A DNA stretch of 64,000 nt from the NCBI GenBank assembly GCA_038503035.1, contig JAVSML010018848.1:1-64000 (forward strand). Reading direction: 5' to 3'. The DNA comes from Crocodylus rhombifer (taxonomy: Eukaryota > Chordata > Crocodylia > Crocodylidae). Below the pieces are notes generated by a model. The model saw only the letters and a program-made list of their open reading frames with translations. It did not search any database and was not told the origin of the DNA. How positions within the stretch are numbered: the stretch's first letter is position 1; every line of letters begins with the position of its first letter. Shown here piece after piece: positions 12,131 through 26,290 of the stretch. Made by a program: the position numbers and the translations under genes.

Positions 12131-15100
12131 TGGCAAAGCTTCACCCCTGTGATTTTAATCAGAGTTGGAAGCCAGTCCACCCTGGGACTCCTGGGTTCCT
12201 TGGTGGGGGGCTCTGCCACCGCTTTGCACAAAGCCTTCTCTGGGCATCAGCTTCCTACCCTACGAACGGGAAGGAAGAGCACGTATCCCGGGGCTTGCAG
12301 GTGTTGGCTGGAAGATACTGGCGTGAGACTGACAGCGGTGGTCTGGGCTAGGCTGCATGTCTGTCTCCCTGGAGCCAGGCTGAGCCGTGGTTGCACTGTC
12401 TGATGTCTGACTGGGACTGGGACATGGCGAAGGGCAGGCTGAGGTGATCTCTGTTTGTAGGGAGGACCCATAAGAGGAGTGGGAGTAGTGTCAGGCCCCA
12501 GCTTCTGCTCGGTCCCCTAGACCCTGATTCAGGGTGTACCTGGCTCCTGCTGTTAAAGCTTCTGCGGGGGGGTCTTTAGTGGCATGGGCCACTACTCCTC
12601 TTCATAGCTGTTTGGAAATGGCATCAGGGCACCAAAGGCTTGTATTTTCCTTGTATAAATTGAAGGAAGAATCGAAGCAACGAACCTTTGAGGAGGGATG
12701 ATCTGGAGACGCCTCTTCCTTTTGGTGCGCACCGAGCTGTGCCCCTGTTGTCTGTCTCGTTAACCCCAGATCAAAGGCCACGGTGTGTGTTCCTCCATCC
12801 TGGCGTAGGTGCAATCAGATGGCCACAACCCCGCCTGGCCCCTCGCAGCCGAATTTTGGCCGTCCGCGCTCTGCCTTGCCTCTTGGCCTCACGTGTGTGG
12901 GAACCTTTCTGTCTGCAGCGGGGCTGCCGGGAGCGAAGCTGGGGTTGGAGCGCAGAGCACTGGATGAGCCGGTGCTCTGCCCTGGCCAGAGGGCTCTTCA
13001 GGCAGTGTGCCGGGAGCCCGAGGGCCCGTGTGCGCTCCAGTGCTAGCTGGGACTCTCCTGTCCTGTGTGGAGACTGCGAGTTGCTTGATACGACCGGAAG
13101 CAGAACAAACAGTCCAAGGGGGGCAGCATGGGTGGTAGCCAGGCCTGGGAGTTGAGACCCTGTTTTCCAGGAGACCCCTCTGTGACTGTGGCTAGTGCCT
13201 CCCCACTGCTGTGGGGCAGCCAGCTTGTTCTCGGGGCTTTGCCATCTGCACCACGGCCCCGTAGGCTTTTAGACCCTTCACTGGAGGGGCCCATGGGCTG
13301 GCTCCAGGACCTGCCAGCACTTGTGGAGCTGGGTGCTAGGAGGAGGCTCTCTGCCCTGGTGCAGCCCCAGCCTGTGTGCTCCTCTGCATCCCAGACAGGG
13401 CAGATCAGGGTTTAAAGGGAAAGCAGGAACCCAGGGCGTCCCTCAGCGCAGAGCTCCCTCCCTCCCCGCCCCCCGTCAGCCTCATTACCGCAGCGCAGGA
13501 GCAAACCTCTACCCAGAGACAGGAAACTGGAACCACGTGGGCTGCCTTGAGCCCAGCTGACACCTCGTGTCTGCAGAGAGAGGGACTCTGCGCGGCCGGA
13601 GCTTGCTGGCTGCTTGCCACTGTGCTGGCTGCTTCATTTTGTGTCGCTGCTGTGAAAAATGAAGGGGGAGCCCAGGCCTTGCTCTGAAGCATCTGGAGGG
13701 GGCTGCAGAGCTGGAAAGGGCAGGCCCCCGGGTCCTGTGCCCAGCTCCGAGGGCAGTGGGGTCTTCTCGGTTTGGCGCCTGTTTCTAGTGACGAGCTGCG
13801 CTGCCTTAGGCATCTGCTGCTCCTTGCTCGGGAGCTGTGGGTTTCAGGACTGTCTGTGGCGTATGTTGAGATCTGTGGGTAAAGGAAGGACAGAGACTCA
13901 TCCTCTGGCTTGTGAGATGCCTGGGGCCAGGCTCAGCCTGGGCACAGGGGACTGGAGCTGCAGCACCTGCCTGAGCCTTTGCGGCGGTTCTCCCTCTGGT
14001 TCCTTGCGCAGGGCTGTCTGGTTTCCGTCGTAGGGCCTGAGCCCAGGCTCTTCCTTCCTTCCTTGCGTCTGGACTCTCTGGGCCATCATCCTGTGCTTTT
14101 TCCTTGACCCTGGGGCTGGGGCCTGGAACTCCTGCTTCCTGTCTCGCACTGTGCTGGCGATTGGAGGCATAGGCAGCGTGCGCTTTCTCGGCAGAAGCTG
14201 TCACGTTTGTCTTGGTCAGTTACAGCGCGGCAGCGGTGGCACCAGCCGCCCCCCCGTTCTCCTTCCCTTGGCTGGGCCAAGTCCTGCGGGCCCTCAGCAA
14301 ACACGGCGGACGTCTGTTGCCTCCCCCCGCTGCCTCCTGGCAGCCAGGCACCACCAGCTTCCCCACACACGGGCTGCTCCTTTGCATCGTGTCCCCACCC
14401 AGCCAGTGCTCCCTTCCCCTCCGACAGGCTTCTCCGCACTGGACCTTGCCATGGTGGTTTCCCTGGAGCTGGCCAATGTCAGACCAGACTGCAGGGGCCT
14501 GGTGGAGAGGAAGGTCGTGTAGAAGCCCAGGTGCCCTGTCCCGCTCAGCGTGGGTCCTTGGCAGACCGGCCTTCCCTGGGTAGGACCCTTCCAGAGCCTG
14601 GGGCCTGAGCACGTGCACAGGGCCTGGGACTGCAGCTTGGATACATGTGGCAGGAGGGTGCTTGCGCCGACTGCTGGGCCTGGGGCCTGCTACCGGCCTG
14701 TCTGTTGGAGGGCGGGCCGCTCAGAGCACAGCGCGGGTGCAGGGCTTCTGGCCCATCAGGAGGGAGGAGTTTTCTTTTTCCTGCAGCGTCTGAGCAGGGC
14801 CGGGATTTCCGTGCTGCGAGCTGCAGGATGGCAGGTCTATGGGCCTCCCCCACAAGGAGTCTCAGCAGCTTGGCAGTCTCAGAAGTAGCCAGAGCGCCTG
14901 CAAGCAGCACCTTCTGATTTGATTTTGACCTTGCTGTTACAGCTGGTGCTGCGTGGCTTGCTGTGGGAAGCAAACACCCGTCAGGGCAGCATGGCATAGG
15001 CACCAGAGTAGGGCAGGACAGAGGTAGCCCTGTCATCCTCCTGCAAACACCCCGGCCTTTGACGTCCATTGGCTGCAGCGTTTTTGCTGCAAGCCTTCAG

Positions 15101-18100
15101 ACCTTGATAGGGGTGGTTTGCGCCTGTAGGGAGATTGGTCTGGGAGGCTGTCATGTCTGCAAGCACAGCAGAGGTACAACACGATGGAGAAACTGGAAGT
15201 CCTTTAGCGATTTGGGCTCCCATCCCCTGCTGGGCCTTCGGGAAGAGCGCGGGATGGGCAGGATGAGCCAGAGCAGCGGGAGGCACCCTTGTCGGTGGGT
15301 GTTCTGCAAGGTAAGCCCTACACCCTCCGCGAATGCCACTGCAGTCCCCCCCCGTGCTGACCTGTTGCTCTGCTTTCTGCTCCCCGCCTAGCTGCTGCTC
15401 TTCCCTCTACTTCTTCCCCGATCTGCCGTGTGCTGTACGCGGGCTGCACGTGCTACTTGTGGCAAGCGTGCCAGAGATTGACCACCCCCGAGCTAGCGTT
15501 GCCTCTCTCTTGCACGCCGTTCTCCTGACGGGGTGGAAGGAGCTGAGCAAGCCTGAAGGGCTCACTGGCCTGTGAGTGATGGGAAAGTTTTGTAGGGAGA
15601 CCCCGAGGAAAGACAGGAGGAGATGAAAGATGCTGTAGCGGAGGTGACTGGATAGGCCATTTTGGAGGAAAGAGCTGGAGAGGCTGCAAGTGAGACACCA
15701 AGTGGGAGCTTGGAAATGTGGGGTGAATGGTGGGGAAGTCAACTGCTCTGTGCTTGAAACATGTCAAGAGCTTGAGGTTCAAAAGGGCTTAGAGCAGAAG
15801 ACACAACAAGTCCTCTGGGGAAGGGAGATGGACTCATTCTACACCCTGACCTTGATCTCTCTACTTGGGCTGTGGGCGGGAAAGGCCCGACGAGCCCCAG
15901 GCGAGCTCAGAGATTGTGTGGGTTAACAGCGCACGGCACGTGAATTACTGATCCGCTGCGTCTCAGGATGGGTCTGACAGTGGGAGTCATTGCTGCCCTG
16001 GGAGCTGGGGATGCATCAGTAAACCCCAGGTCATGGCATCCCTCTTAGCCCAGCAGTGAGCTCAGACCATAGGCAGAGCCATCTGGGGGAAAGAGAAGGG
16101 GACTAGGTCAGTGATCGGTGTAAAGGGGGAGGGACATGGTGCCAACTCAGATGATGCCTAGGAGCTGGCCTGGAAGTCCGCGAGAGGCGAGAGGGGTCCA
16201 GCTGGCTGTGGAGCCTTCCCAGCAAGGTTGTCTGCGGACACGTCCTTAGGCTGCGCCGCACGATGCCCGTGCGCGCTTGTTCCAGTTTGATGGGGCGGCG
16301 GAGGGTTCTGTAGCCAGCGTGGCGAGGGCTCTCCGTCGCCGGCAGAGAGCACTGGTACCTGCTTTGGCATCCGCTAAGGTGCCTGCCGCGATGCTGGGGA
16401 TAACCCCATTGCACTAGCGGGGAAGGCAGCTGGCCACACAGCCCAACTGGGACTATAACCCGTGCTGCTTGCCCAGCCCGTCCTTCCCGTGGGCTCCACA
16501 CGCTGGGGCACGTGAGAGAGCTGGGGCCCCGAGGAAACAGGGTGTGTGTGAGGGCTAGAAGCGAGATGCTGCTGAGAGCTACGACTGAGCTCCCTCCCTG
16601 CCTTATTGTTTGCCTGCAGATCCTTGGTGGGGGCGGGGGACGGAGGGACTGGGCTGAAGGCCAAGAATGCACGTCTGCGCCCGGGGAGGGGGAGCCAGGC
16701 TCTCGCCTGCACAGGTGATCCAGAACTGCTGCAGCGCAGGGCGCCACGGAGGTGCAGAGCTCTCCCTGCTGAGGCAGCTGGGCTCCATCCCAGGACCGAG
16801 CAGGAAGTGGCCACGCAGATCGGGAGACCTGGGCAGATGGTGTTTAAAGCTTCCTTTGGGGAGGAGAGCAACACCAGCAGCCTGGAGAACTGGAGACACT
16901 GGTGCTTGCCAGGCACAGCCAGGAGAGCTGAGAAGTGCCAGTGGTGGCCAGGTGCTGTGCCCGTGGGCATGTGATGGAGCAGGAGGCAAAGCGGCCTGCA
17001 GGGAAGTGGGCTGGTGCCGTGACATAGGGGCTGATGCCAACGTGGCTGTTTGCTGGCCTCAGCTCTGAACTGGATTGGGAGGGTTGGGAGCCAGGGCTCC
17101 TTGGCACCCTCCTCAGCTTTGCCCCTGACCCCTGCTTTGCCTGGGATTTGCCCTGGATGCTGCAGCTGGCTCCTGTTGCAGTGAGCGCTGAGAAGTCTTT
17201 CTCATTGGACCCCCTGGGCTTTGGGATCTGGGGGGGTCTGGGCAAGGCCTCTTCTGTCCTGACGAGGGAGAGCCAGTGTGGGAGGGAAGAACAAGTGTCT
17301 GGGATGGCCGTGGTGCCAGGAGCCAGCTCCTGTGCCGTTGTGACTGGCGTGCCCAGCGACTGTCACCTGGAGCACGGCGCTTTGGTGCAGAAGGGAAGGC
17401 TGCGTGCAGAGGCCTCGGCTGAGCGAGTCGGGGCCCGAGAAGCGGGGGTGTACTGCCTTTCCCAGAGGGGAACTGAGGTTGCTGGACCTAAGCAGAAGAG
17501 GTGCCGCCTTGATCTCTGGAGGGAGGGTCGTGAGCAGGCAGAGCTGCCTCCAGCCATCTGGTCTGCTTGTAGCATCAGTGCAATGGGGGCATGGCCTAGG
17601 TGGGGGGCCACTGTGGTCTGGCACGGGGGCAGGGGGAGACTGCCGGCTCCAGGACCACTGGGCTGCTCGGCGCTTCACCCTGGCATAACACAGAACTCGC
17701 TGGTGGCCGGTGACCATGGTCCTCGCCCACCCCTGTTGCTGGGCTCATGGCCATGGCCAGAGCAGTTGCCAAGGGATGGGTGGCCCTGGGGCGTGGGCTC
17801 CCTTCTTCCCTGTGTGGGCTTGGCACCGTGACTTGAAGCTGGCCGGGGCGCTCCGCTGCGGTGGTTGCTGTTGAGCTGGGAAGCAGGTGAGATGTCTGTG
17901 CTGGCGTTTGGCTGGAGGCCATGGGCGCAGCTGATGCTCCTGCTGCCACACCTGGGGGAGGCGCGTCTCTGCCGGTTCTGCGCGCTCCTTCCTGCGTCCT
18001 CAGGGCAGGGCCTGCCTCAAACATCAGCCAAGCAAGCAGCTGTTCTGGGAGGGGCACGAGGGCTTTCTCCTCCTCCCCCCGTGGAGGGGGGGCAGCTCCA

Positions 18101-19559
18101 TGCCAGAACCCCCCTCCCCACTTGTCGGCGGCGCTCTCAGCCCGTTCCCCACCTTGCCAGGTGCCTCGTGGGCTGGGGGCACTTGGGAACGCCCGCCCTT
18201 TGGCACCCGCCATGGCCCCTGGCTCCATCTGTCTTCGCTGCTGGGGCTGCTGGGGTGGAGCAGTTGCTGTGCAAAGGGTTAACTCTGCACTCGCCTGCTC
18301 CTCTCCCCAGCTTGCTCTGTGCTGCAGGATGGTGTTTAGCAGCTTGCTCCAGTTGGCTTCTTTCCCAGAATGCTTTGGAAAAGCACTGACCTCTGACCCT
18401 CAGTACAAACTGAGCCCAGCACGTGGGAGGGAGAAATTACTCCCAGACCTTCAGGCTCCAGGGTTTACAGGCTGACTGCAATAAAGCAGCCATTTTTTTC
18501 CGACAGTCACTAAATCTCCCCTTGCAGTTCCAGTGCAAACCCCTTCCCCCTCCCAGCCCCCTTTCTTTTTCCTCCAAGCCAGAAACATCTTCTCCAGGGT
18601 TACAGAACCAGTCCAGTAACCCCAGTGCCCGCTGCTCTGGGAGGTGTCTGAGCTCTGATTGAGCTCCAAGCTGCGCACTGTGCCACGAAGGGCTCTTGTT
18701 AACCTTGGCATCCAGGTTGCAGGGGCATGCGTGGCTGCTTCTGGTGCGCGCCTGTAATGCCAGCACTGTTCGTGGGGGTACCTGTATGCTGCTCCTGAAT
18801 GGCCCCTGGCCTTCCTGCGCCCCTTTTCCCTGGGTCATGCACACGTGGAGTCCTGTCTTTGCTGCTCTCTTGCCTGGAGGCCTGCAGGTGACTTGGTCCC
18901 CTTACGGGAGCGGAGCCTCGGTTTGAGCACCCGCCAGCATGCCAGCGTAAGGCGCCCAGGTTGCAGCGTCTCGCAGTGGTCAGTTGTTTTGCTCACCTGG
19001 GTTCCAGCCCTGGCTCCCGATAAATACAGCGGGAGTCAATACTTCAAAACAGTCTCTTTCCTTCTCCTCTCATTTTGCTGCTGCAGATACCTCAGGCAAG
19101 GCACAGATCTCCCCGGAGGTGGGGAGATTCTCACAGCCCCCCTGCTTTGCACAGGTCTTGGGCTGGGGCTGTTGCGCTGGCGGGCGGGGGGGAGTCCCCT
19201 ATGTGCTGGCCCGCACGCAAAGCCTTAACTGCTACTCGGAGCCAGCTCTCTGCTGTGATCACCTCGCTTGGCTTTTCTGGCCCCTCGCAGAGACAGTGCT
19301 GGGTGGGAACTTGTCCTTCTGCCTACAGTCTTGGGAGCCAGAGAGACCTATGAGGGGGAGGCCTGAGCGAGCTCATTGCCTCAAAGCAGAGGGCTTGTGG
19401 AGGGCAGCCCCGTGGCAGGAGACCCGTGCCGTGTGCGGTGGTAGTACCACGGAGGCAGGAGCCCCGTGCTGTGTGTGGCTTTGCTCACGGTCCTTGCACA
19501 AAGTGTGATAGAGAAACCAGGTCCCTAAATACATATTGGGCTGCTCTAGGATCTGCTTG

Positions 19560-19870
19560 ACATTCAACAGAAAAGCACATTCATCTGAATTGCTGCTCTC
19601 CCCTCTGAGAGCTGGGTTTTGTTTTTAAATCTATATGGCAGGCGACCAAACTGGCTGAGTCAGTCAGCTGGCTGGCCACCAGAAATAAAAATGTGGTTTC
19701 TGTCCCCCCCCCCCCCCCGCCCCCTTGGTATTTTTTTTTCTTCTTCACTTAGCGACAGTTTCATGTATTCACAACAAACCTCTTTTTGCCTCGCTCCCTC
19801 TTGGGGCTGGGACGAGTGGAAGCTGGTTTTTATTCTGAGAATCAATCTGCAGGGAAAAGGGGCTGGATGG
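19560..19870. promoter_or_regulatory. Candidate intronic regulatory element with AP-1 and RUNX motifs
   Basis: A less GC-rich patch carries a consensus AP-1 site TGAGTCA at 19656-19662 and a RUNX-type TGTGGTTT at 19692-19699, 30 bp apart, followed by a run of 15 C at 19704-19718. Function is inferred from motifs only. Confidence 0.25.
19704..19718. repeat. Poly-C tract of 15
   Basis: Uninterrupted run of C, followed after one G by five more C. Confidence 0.9.
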
Positions 19871-20084
19871 CAGCTTGTCTTTGTGTGCGTCTCTGTCCCC
19901 CCACCCCAAAGCCATGGGGTTTCTGAGGGTGGAGGGAGCTGCGTGCTGAGCTCGAGGGTCCTGCAGGGTTGCCCCGGAGGGACCGTGGGCATGCTAGGTG
20001 CTAACAACAGTGCTCCGCACTTCTCCAGCACCTTCTCCGCTCGCCTCCAAGCACGCAGCCACTTGTGCCTGGTGGGAGGCAGCT

Positions 20085-20212
20085 GTTAGCCCCATTTCAC
20101 TGATGGGCAGATGGAAGCACGGGAGGTGATGTGACTTGCCCGAGGCAGCACAGGCTTGTTGGCAACTGTCATGGGATCAGAACCCAGGAGTCTCTGGCTT
20201 TCAGTGCTTCCT
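20085..20212 (-). repeat. MIR/CORE-SINE-like remnant
   Basis: The + strand reads CCCCATTTCACTGATGGGCA, then GATGTGACTTGCCCGAGGCA, then ATCAGAACCCAGGAGTCTCT, which is the reverse complement of a MIR in the right order. This is one of the better preserved copies in the window. Confidence 0.7.
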
Positions 20213-23200
20213 CGCCATTGTTCCAAGGGAGGCCCTTTGGCACGGAGCAGCTGGCCACAGGCCAGTTTCTTGGCAGACAAAGGGAGGGGGCATGAAAACC
20301 CTTCTATCCTGTAGGTCAGGGATATAGGTGGCTTGTGCGGCACCGGGTGCTCGTGCCTGGGGTCCAGAGGCGCTGAGCACCACTGCAGTTCACGGGCCTG
20401 AATGGAGGCTGTGGCTGCTCAGCACTTCTGAAAAGCAGCTCCTTGTTCACGTGGGGCCTGGCTTTAAGCATTTGAGTCTGAATCTCTCTTGGCTTTGCTG
20501 GCCACAGGCTCGTCTCCCCTGGCTCTAAGCTGTGCATCTGTGCAGTAAGGGCAGGAGCTTGTGAGGCGGGGACAGTGCCTGCCCGCGGGCTGGGGCTCCG
20601 GAGCAGGAACCGCTCCTTACTTCTGAGCCCTGGGAAGCACTCGGGTGAAGCGCTATCACCACCTCCTAGGGAGGTGAGATTGCCTCGTTCCCTTCTAGCC
20701 CGTCCCACCAATTCCCAGGGCAAACGGGCCCTCAACTTGTGGCCACAGCATCTGGACTTGGCCATGAGCAGCAGTGGGAGGTCTGGAGAGCCGCTCTCAA
20801 GGCTTGCGCAGGGGCCTGCTGCTTCCCAGGACAGAGCAGCCCGTCTGGGACGGCAGCACTTCCTGAGGTCTCTGGGAACAGCTGCCAGCTCCAGCTTGTT
20901 CCACGCCCCCACATCTCCTTGGAGGAGCTTCCCTGCCTGACATGCTGTCACTCCAGCAGGATCAGCTCTGGGCTTCGGGCTGGCTGGGACAGCTCGTGCC
21001 TCTGCTGACAGCTCTGCTGGGCCCCAGAGTGCCGTGTGTGTCCCTTTCGGCCGGACTCGATGGCTTGGGCGGGGCTCTGGGGGTCTGTCAGTTTGGGAGG
21101 GGGGAAGCGTTCAGGCTTCCCTCACGTGCTCCTTACAGCGACTGATGAGCTTTCAGGGAGGAAGGGCTGTTGCAGGCCGTGCCCAGCACGGCTGCACTCG
21201 TAGGTGGGGGCTGCTCGGGCCACCTCTGGAGTCTGTGGTTCTAGCCCAGGTGCTGGCCAGCTGTAGGGAGGTTGCCAGCTGCGACTCCCTCTAGATCTGG
21301 CTCCTGCAGGTTGGCTGGTAGGCTGAATCCCTTCTGCTATCAGCCTTGTGCTAGATCCTGCTCCGGGGCCCCTCCTGCTGCTGAAGGTGTTGCTGTGGAC
21401 TCCTGCAGTATTGCCTGCAGAGCCCAGAGGCGTGGGGGTGCGTGCTTTCTCTCCTAGGCCCTCACATCCACCCTATACCCTTTGGGATCATGCAGGGAGC
21501 TGCAAAGCACAGCCAGTGTCACAGGTGCGTGCTCCCCAAGAGCAAGCCCTACAGGCCTCACAGGCCAGGTCCTCACCCCGCTGCCTGGACCCAGGAAACT
21601 CTCCGACATCCAGAAGGTACGAGCACGTTCCAGGGCCCCGGACCTGGTACACGCTAGCCTGTTGTGGGATTTGCATCGTGACTGCATTTCCTCCACTTTT
21701 CGTGTGTGAAGCAGCACTGGTCATGTCGCAGGGGCAGAGCCGTGCCCCCGCAGGAGAAGGAGAGGCTGTGGCACGCAGCCCCACTGGAGGAGGGGGAGAG
21801 CTTCCGGGGTCCTGGCAGCAGGGTGAGGCCCTGACCTGCGAGGTCAGTAGGGCTTGTCCTCGGAGAGCATGTCTGCCATTGGCGGTACTTTGCACGCAGA
21901 CCCAGCAGGGCTGGGAAAATCCCATGGGCCTTTTTCAGCGCGAGAGGCTTTGAGCCTTGTTTCCTTGGTGCCCAGGCTGCAGAGCTGCCTCCGGCGGATG
22001 AGGGGCCGTGCTGGCCCCCACAGAAGTTAGGTAGGGGAGGGCAGGGCCCGTGTCTCTCGTGTTGCCTCACCAGTGTCTGCCCCGCACCCCGCTTTCCAGA
22101 TCCGTTCTTGCCCTCTGTGAAAGCGGCAGGGCCTTGCGGGCTCAGTGGTGATCCCTGGCCTCGGCCCAGGAGAGACTGAGCAAGCTGGTGTCACTGCTGT
22201 GCTGTGAGGGGCAGTTGCTATGGCTACGCGTGGAGGGGCATCTTGGCTGGGGCATCAGATTCCAGTACCAGGGTGTATCTGCATGATGGTAATGTGAGAG
22301 GACTGGCCCCGGCACTCTGTGCTGTGCAGAGGAATAGGCAGTCCTACGGCCGCGGCTGCAGGGAGGGGGCTGCTGACAGCCCGTGTCTCTCGCGAGGGGC
22401 AGGGTGCTGCTGTCCGGAAGGGGAGGTGAGATGTCCTGTCCACACTAGCCCAAGGACTAGGCTGCCCAGGGTGGAGAAGGCCATGCCTGCAGTGAGCGCC
22501 GGTGTCTGCAGAGCTTTGGCGTGGAGCTGGGCTCTGCTGCCATATTTGTGCTGAGGGCTGCAGGGGAAGAGTGCGAGTGGCCCGTGGTGCTGGGGCAGGC
22601 CACCTGTGCTGAGTGACCGCCCAGGACCTGTCTACCCACTCTGGAGATGACTTGTGTATCGTAGGTCCTCCTCTGCGCTGTGTCTGCTGCAGGGGGGTGG
22701 CTTGCCCGTGCGCGGTGCTTTGTGACGCTGTCCATACAGCGCGAGGTGGGCAGCGCTGGTCTTGGGCCAAGCGCCCCTTGAAGTGGGGATGGTGGCTGCG
22801 TGTGTCTGAGAGAGGCAGTTTTCTTCCTTGCGGGCTGCGGCTTTGCTGTCGATGGCTCGTCTGACTTCGCTTGCGAGGGGCAGAATACGGTACTGAGGCG
22901 GGTGGTGTGGCGGAGTGCCGCTGCCTCGGCTCCGTGCTTGGGGCATCAAAGTCTGCATGTGGCTGCTCCAGGCCTGCCCTTGCTGTGGCACGGTTGGGGT
23001 GAAGCTGCACCTGGACCCCATGGGGGTGCACGGAGGGACGTGAGCAGCACCTCGCACGCCAGGCGGGGAGGCTCCCTGAGGTGGGAGCAGCGCTCATGTG
23101 CAGACTGGCAAGGCGTTGTCTTCATTTGTGTTGTCAGACACACAAATCCTGGTAACTGCTGCAGCCTGGTTCTGGTCTGTGCCTCAGTGCAGGGCCAGCA

Positions 23201-26003
23201 CGAGAGCAGAGCTGGCGGCTGTGAGCCGTGTGGGTAGCTGAGGATACCCGCACTGGTCTGAACTAGTTTGCTGCTTCCTCAGTAATATATCAGCCCTCAA
23301 TTGCAAGCCGTACTTCCAAGGCAGTGACGGCAGGGAAGGGGAGAAATTGATTTACTGCTTTTATTTTAGCAGAAGAGGATGTGATGGGCTAAGAAATGTA
23401 AAAAGCGAAATAAATCCTGCTGCAAAGAGAATGGGCTCTGGTGTATTTCACTCGCTGAAATGAAGTGAGCTCCGGGTGTGCAGGGAGCCTCGGGAATGCG
23501 GCACAGAGGTGCTCGGGGGCGACTGCTGCGTCTAAGCAGCGGCACTCACCCCTGCCCCACAAGTGTGCTGGGAATCCAGGCACCAGGGAAATGGCAGTTC
23601 TGCCCTTCCAGTCTCTAGAAGAAGTTTGTCCGCGTCTAAAACCACTTCTTGGCCGGAGCGAGGGTCGCTGGCTGTGTCTGCACTGCTGCCTCGGCTGCGA
23701 CAGGGTTGCGGGGTAGATCAGAGTTCGCCCAGGAACTGAGGTGACCAAGAAGGGGCACGGAGGGGCAGCGGCAGAGCTGAGGACTGGGTCACGTTGGCAG
23801 AGGTTTGTGGCACGCCTGGGATGGGACTCGTGCAGGGGGCGGCAGAGCAGGGCTCAGGCAGAGACGTCGGGACTCGGAGCGGAAAGAACCAGGGCTGCTG
23901 GGGGTCAGGACGAGGTAGCAGTGGCCAGGCTACCTGGGGAGATGTTTACTGAACCTGCCTCTGCCCAGCCCCGTCTCTTCTCTCCTGTCCCGTCTTCTCA
24001 GCGGTCCCCGCGTGGTTGAGAAGGTGCAGGGAAGGGAGCGGCCAGCGCCTGTGGGCAGGTGTCTGTGCTCTGATACCCAGCGCTGTCTGGGCCCCAACTT
24101 CCTTACACGTGCCTAATGATCTTCCTTCATTTCCTTTGCTCTCACTACCCCAGAAGTCGTTCAGTGCAGCGTGCCTGATTGGCTAGTCTGATATTCCCTT
24201 TGCCCCTCGGGGCCAAATTGATCTTCTCTTTACGACGATTTGACCGATGGCTTGAGATCCCCTGGCAGGTTGTGGGGAACATGCAGTTGTCTGTGCTGTT
24301 CCTGGCAATGTGGGGTGCTCTCGGTCTGTCTGTTTGACAACCCCGAGAGTCACCCAGCAAGCAGAATCTGGGCTTTCTTAACAATTGTGTCTTGTTTTAA
24401 GTTGCATCTGGCTGCAGAAATCCAGCTCCTGGGGTGTAGGAGAGTGTGGCCGAGCTCACACTAGTGCTGCCTGGGAATGCGTGAACGAGCTTCGAATGAC
24501 TTGCAGGCCGTGCAGGTGCATAGCAGCTTTAAGAGTGAAGGCCATTTCTATCCTTGGCACCCAGTGCAGCTGACTGCAGTGGGAGCCGGACGTGCTCTGC
24601 ACCTCTGAAACCTGGCACCTTTACCTGGGTGTCTAAGCCGAGGCACCCGGAGAGCTCGCAGCCTCAAGCACCGGGACTGCACACGCACCACGAGAGCCGA
24701 CAGTGGCAGCGACGCTGGAGACTGTGCCGAGAACCCGGAGGGGCTCTTCCTTCCTTATCCGTGTGCTCGCTTCTGCCTTTCGCCTAGAGGATGGGGTGGG
24801 CAGGTCTGGTCCTCGCTTCTCGGCTCAGGCCTGGAATCTTGTGCCGCGGCCTAGCGCTGCGGCGCGTGGATTGCAAATGGTGACTGCCACTCGTCGCCCC
24901 GGGACGAAGGCGCTCTGTCAGTAGCAGCACGGCTTCGCCCCGGCAGGCATTCCTGCAAAGGGCCCAGGCAGCCGGTGCTCCTCTGGCATCCTGCATCGTA
25001 CGCTGTTGTTCGCTGCCTAGTCCGCCCTACAGCTGTTCCTTGTGCTCCTGCTCCCTAGCAATTGTTTCTGATGCTGGGGGAGCGGGAGGAGGGAAGCGTC
25101 CCTGAGGGACTATTTAACTTCCACACCTGCCTGCATTCTGCTCCCTGGGCCAGCGACTGGCGCTTGGCACAGCCTGTTTCCAGCGTAATCACCAGGAACA
25201 ATGCTCGGAACAAGGCCTGACCCGTGGGCAAACTTTTAAACAAACACCAAGTCTTGCGTCCAATCAATACCTGGATCAATGGGTTATTTTTTCCCTCTCG
25301 AGGAAGACAGCAGGCCTGTGCTGAGGCAGCAGTGGTGCTGGCTCGCTCCCAGCACATCCCTGTGTCAGGAGGCTGAAACCAAGGGCCTGAGTTTCCACGT
25401 CATCCCCATGTGCCGTTGGGCCTGGTCTGTGGGTGCCCATCAGGCCCTGGTTGGTTGGGCTCAGCTGCTGGATGTCCAGGTAGCTGGTGGCCTTGGACAC
25501 TGGAAAGGAACGGGGGAGAGAGGTGGAGGAAGGGCGCAGCTGTGTGTGTTCTGGGCATGGGTGGGAGGACCCTCAGGACTCCAGCACCCTGTCCCTGCGC
25601 TGCAGCCCCCCTGGGCTCAGTACCAGGTTCAGCCAGCGCACCCGTGCAACAGCTGGCCCGGCTGTAGCTGCTTGGGCTGCTCGGCCACGACACCTGGCAT
25701 GTCCTGGGAGAGCGCTTCCTTCCTACTGCACCAGATCAGGCTGCCGAGGCAGCCCACTAGGCGGCCCAGGCCTCGGGACCTCTGGCACTCCTGCACGCAT
25801 GGACACCCACACGCTAGTACGGGCACATGTGCATGCACATAATCGTGCCCAGTGCTTGCACTAGCATGGGTGCATTCCTGCAGATCCGTCCTTGAGCAAG
25901 CCCACTCACGTGGGCAGGGGCACAGGAAGAGTCGCTGCCTGGTGTGGTATGTTCACACGCTTGGCCAAGCGTGTTCCCATTCACACGGGTAGGAGCTCGC
26001 TCT

Positions 26004-26030
26004 GGCAGGCAGGCAGGCAGGCAGGCAGGC
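26004..26030. repeat. GGCA tetranucleotide microsatellite
   Basis: Nearly seven uninterrupted copies of GGCA, ending in GGC. Confidence 0.9.
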
Positions 26031-26139
26031 ACACTGGTATGCTCACGTGCGCAGAGGCAGGCGACAGGGCTAAGCCACTGCACTAGTTTATTTCTGGGTG
26101 CGCTCCTAAGAATTTGGAACGTGTTTCAGATGTTGTAGT

Positions 26140-26290
26140 CTTCGAGGGGAAGCCAGAACAGATGGCTGGAGGGTTCAGAGCCACAGCCCTGCTGGGAACA
26201 GATATTTATAGGCAGATTTAACCCTTGCCCAGGCCATGAAATCACCTTTAAAAGTACAGCAGTTTGACTCTAGAAGCAATGCCCCTGGAG
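26140..26290. promoter_or_regulatory. AT-richer intronic patch, possible conserved element
   Basis: It contains GATATTTATAGGCAGATTTA and CACCTTTAAAAG within otherwise GC-rich intron. No gene. A regulatory role is a guess that cross-species alignment would settle. Confidence 0.15.

Noticed and set aside
25800..25870. Alternating purine-pyrimidine TGTGCATGCACA region as a special structure
   Set aside because: Only a 12-bp palindrome in ordinary CA/TG-rich sequence; too short to support a claim.
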